From positions 1 through 17,683 of the forward strand of contig CAMLET010000008.1 of assembly GCA_946479125.1 (NCBI GenBank): a stretch of DNA of 17,683 nucleotides, written 5' to 3'. This DNA comes from an uncultured Flavobacteriales bacterium. GTDB taxonomy: Bacteria > Bacteroidota > Bacteroidia > Flavobacteriales > Crocinitomicaceae. Below are positions 15,632 through 17,683 of the stretch, in pieces. Position 1 is the first letter of the stretch, and every line of letters begins with the position of its first letter. The position numbers and the translations under genes are program-made. The notes beneath the pieces are model-generated. The model was not told the DNA's origin and ran no database searches. It saw only the letters and a list, made by a program, of their open reading frames with translations.

Positions 15632-16380
15632 TATACTTCTGTTTCAACTATTTTTTCCTGAACTATTTTACCTTCTCTGTGAATGTAAACATAGGTTGTG
15701 ATCATTGTAAGTATTCCAGGCGCTAAGATAATACCTAAGTATGGAATCTTCAGCAGCAGAATAAATAAACTTCCGGCAACAACCATTGCCAAAAAGCGCT
15801 TGAAACTATAACCCCAACTTCTAAATGTTGAAACTCCGTAACGTTCAAGTGACAGATCGAACAGGGAGAAACCAAAAAAGTAGGCAGGAACTATAAAATT
15901 GACGACTGGTGTCAATATGTCTAACGGGGCAACTATCCACGTAAGAAGATACCACGAACCGGTAATTAGCAGTTGAAAAAACAGTGCTATGATTACAATG
16001 AAAATTGCACGAAGAATATCATTTATCAATCGGATGAAACCACCATCAAACTTATTTCCAGTTAAAGAGTTATCGTACTTTTCACTTAGCAACGCATTGA
16101 TGGGCGAAAAACAAACGAGTACAACAAATTCGAAAACCGATTCCACAAGAAAATCGATCAACCCAACGAACTGACTAATTATCCAGGAAAACACACCACC
16201 AAGAATTGGAAGCGAATCTGCATCCTTAGCTGCTTCTTTTACATCAAGCATTTGATAGAAATAGTACCCAAGTAAAAGTCCCAAAATAACACTTGGAATA
16301 AAGTAATTCAGGAATTTCCCTTTCGAAAGCGCAATGAAAGTATCGATTGTTCCTTTGTAGTATAGTTCAATAGTTTTCAT
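15631..16380 (-). CDS. EI24-domain (CysZ-like) membrane protein
   Basis: A 249-residue integral membrane protein with about four to six hydrophobic segments (roughly residues 26-44, 60-95, 125-150, 155-178 and 195-230). SPINALLSEKYD after the second segment and FFGFSLFDLSLERYGVSTF (about 167-185) fit the EI24 domain, shared by bacterial CysZ sulfate transporters and eukaryotic EI24. The sequence shows no specificity, and no sulfate-assimilation genes are near, so calling it a sulfate permease is not justified. It lies 16 bases after the DinB-like gene and overlaps mutA by one base (TAATG), making co-expression with the mutase very likely. Confidence 0.75.
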   Translation of the reverse strand: MKTIELYYKGTIDTFIALSKGKFLNYFIPSVILGLLLGYYFYQMLDVKEAAKDADSLPILGGVFSWIISQFVGLIDFLVESVFEFVVLVCFSPINALLSEKYDNSLTGNKFDGGFIRLINDILRAIFIVIIALFFQLLITGSWYLLTWIVAPLDILTPVVNFIVPAYFFGFSLFDLSLERYGVSTFRSWGYSFKRFLAMVVAGSLFILLLKIPYLGIILAPGILTMITTYVYIHREGKIVQEKIVETEV

Positions 16381-16396
16381 AGGTGTAAGCTAAGAT

Positions 16397-16846
16397 TTAT
16401 AGCAATCCAAACTGTTCAAAATGATGCGTTAAATGCTTTTGGTGCAGTCGCAACCATTGATTGTAATTGATTGGCCCGTAATATGGATGAACTTCAGTGT
16501 GCTCGGGATTAGAAGCATAAAGATCTTCGAAATCAATCCATTCTTCTACAAACTCATCAACCGCAAGCTCAATTTCTTCATGACGAAGTTTCATTTCAGG
16601 AGTAGCAAAATCAACCGAAATTCCTTTCGCCATTGGTTTATCTGAATCTAAAAAGCGTAACATTCCTTCCAATTTCTCATCGGGAATAATCTGTTTTTGA
16701 GGATTTTTTCCTGTTGCAATACGCAAGGTATCTGACAAATGTTCAACCATTCGTTGAGCACTCATTGTTCCCCACGCTGGTTTAGCTGAAGCATCCAACT
16801 TGTTCAAATATCCCAAAACTGATTCTAATTCAATATCGATAAACAT
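16397..16846 (-). CDS. DinB-like / DUF1569 family protein
   Basis: A 149-residue protein with the four-helix DinB-like fold pattern. WGTMSAQRMVEHLSDTLRIA (25-44) supplies the first conserved His (His36), and the ending LHQKHLTHHFEQFGLL (134-149) supplies His135, His138 and the HHFEQFG tail. This matches the DUF1569/DinB_2 group, whose conserved His residues bind a divalent metal. HPYYGPINYNQWLRLHQKHL is the region where these proteins show HP-x-x-G ... W-x-x-x-x-x-x-H. Known relatives include metal-dependent thiol-S-transferases, but most have no assigned function. It sits 17 bases after the lipid kinase gene and 16 bases before the EI24 gene, in the operon that ends with mutAB. Confidence 0.8.
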   Translation of the reverse strand: MFIDIELESVLGYLNKLDASAKPAWGTMSAQRMVEHLSDTLRIATGKNPQKQIIPDEKLEGMLRFLDSDKPMAKGISVDFATPEMKLRHEEIELAVDEFVEEWIDFEDLYASNPEHTEVHPYYGPINYNQWLRLHQKHLTHHFEQFGLL

Positions 16847-16863
16847 TTCTGTATGTTTTTAAT

Positions 16864-17683
16864 TTAATATTCGCTTCCGGTGAGTACCCAAAGACTTTTA
16901 GGAACTACCTCTAAGTTAATTTCTTTTCTCACAACGAATGGTTCGCCATCATAATGTGCAAGAGGCTCTTGCAAAATAATCCGTGCTTTTTGGAACGGAA
17001 CAATACGAATGAAGCGGGAACCATTCACTTTTTTCAGGAAAAAGCGTCCCAAAATACCTAAAGTACGCCACCATGCAAATCGACGAAGTAAAACAAATTC
17101 CATTTGTCCGTCGGTGACTTTAGATGCGGGCGAAATACAGAATCCGTTTCCAAACTCAGACGAATTGGCGATAGAGCAAAGTAGGTATTCGCCTTTGATC
17201 ACCTCATCATTCAACACAATCTTGATTTTTGGCGGTTTGTAAGAGAAGTACTCTTCATAAACCAATTGGGTATAACCCCAAAATCCACGAATGTGATATT
17301 CATCAAAACGTTTGGCAATAAAAGCATCAAATCCATAACCACCAACGCCTAGAAAACGTTTGTCATTTGCTAAACCGGTATCCATGCATTTACTGTGAAA
17401 CCCATTGATATTCTTGATCGCTTCCGGAGTTTTTAGTGGAACTTTTAAATGCCGGGCCAATCCATTTCCTGATCCGGTTGGAATAATTGCCAAGTGACAT
17501 TTTGTTCCAACCAGCGCGGTTCCAACTTCATGAACCGATCCATCACCACCAACTGCACAAACAATGTCAATTCCTTCGTTCGCAGATTCGCGAGCGATGG
17601 CTTGTGCGTGCTTCTTGTACTGCGTAATGGCAATATCGTAATCGTATTTCGAGTGATCGAGATATGTTTCGATCATTTGCGGA
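16864..17683 (-). CDS. Diacylglycerol/lipid kinase (YegS/DagK type), partial at N-terminus
   Basis: The frame runs from the stop at 16864 to the right edge with no break. The first in-window ATG (17676) is internal, as the preceding codons (Pro-Gln) are in frame and the usual opening I-x-NP-x-SG phosphate-binding motif is missing; about 20 residues lie outside. The visible 270 residues carry AVGGDGSVHEVGTAL (41-55), IIPTGSGNGLARHL (65-78), DTGLANDKRFLGVGGYGFDA, SPASKVTDGQMEF and HYDGEPF, all standard for the DAGK catalytic family (diacylglycerol, sphingoid or phosphatidylglycerol kinases). It acts on lipids at the inner membrane. Exact substrate cannot be told. It is the earliest visible gene of the operon leading to mutAB. 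Confidence 0.9.
   Translation of the reverse strand, partial: PQMIETYLDHSKYDYDIAITQYKKHAQAIARESANEGIDIVCAVGGDGSVHEVGTALVGTKCHLAIIPTGSGNGLARHLKVPLKTPEAIKNINGFHSKCMDTGLANDKRFLGVGGYGFDAFIAKRFDEYHIRGFWGYTQLVYEEYFSYKPPKIKIVLNDEVIKGEYLLCSIANSSEFGNGFCISPASKVTDGQMEFVLLRRFAWWRTLGILGRFFLKKVNGSRFIRIVPFQKARIILQEPLAHYDGEPFVVRKEINLEVVPKSLWVLTGSEY

Noticed and set aside
15631..16380. Calling the EI24 protein a sulfate transporter CysZ
   Set aside because: Only the general EI24 domain is seen, and no sulfate or cysteine genes are nearby.

Overview
The window looks like a chromosome segment from a Bacteroidota bacterium, most likely Flavobacteriales (a Crocinitomicaceae/Fluviicola-like lineage would fit, but that is inference). 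The grounds are: Bacteroidota-type -7 promoter elements (TAnnTTTG) just before several starts, almost no Shine-Dalgarno sequences, the surE / small membrane protein / lpxB order, a two-subunit methylmalonyl-CoA mutase near a DivIC-like gene, and short dispersed palindromic repeats in the gaps. It is dense housekeeping DNA. I see no phage, IS element, CRISPR array, tRNA or rRNA.

Layout. 1-776 (minus) is the N-terminal part of a Wzz-type polysaccharide chain-length protein that runs off the left edge. 1040-1951 (minus) is a secreted protein with a C-terminal LysM domain and a clear intrinsic terminator after it. 2101-2970 (plus) is a bestrophin-like channel. It converges on a minus-strand pair, purT (4225-5388) followed with no gap by a GTG-started BaiN/HI0933-type flavoprotein (3010-4224). 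5603-7207 (plus) is a membrane-anchored PQQ-like beta-propeller protein. 7342-9549 (plus) is a tightly overlapping unit surE / 101-residue membrane protein / lpxB, followed by a SpoIID/LytB-domain protein (9592-10767) with its own promoter-like element. 10886-11179 (minus) is a DivIC/FtsB-like protein and 11329-12093 (minus) a secreted protein of unknown function. 12210-17683 (minus) is a probable five-gene operon in transcription order: lipid/diacylglycerol kinase (cut by the right edge), DinB/DUF1569-like protein, EI24-domain membrane protein, mutA, mutB. The last three are joined by TAATG and ATGA overlaps.

Themes. Envelope genes dominate: Wzz, LysM, LpxB, SpoIID, DivIC and lipid kinase. 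Two metabolic units, purT and mutAB, sit among them. All gene-free gaps are shorter than 300 bases.

The most unusual signal is in those gaps. A short repeat (core TCGACTCCGCTC or its complement) recurs at least six times, and in most copies it forms the loop of a hairpin whose stem is different but self-complementary each time. One copy is the loop of a 13-bp terminator stem, and degenerate copies encode the last 21 residues of the flavoprotein. Two further palindromic elements, one GGGG-rich and one built on CACATAG, occupy other gaps.
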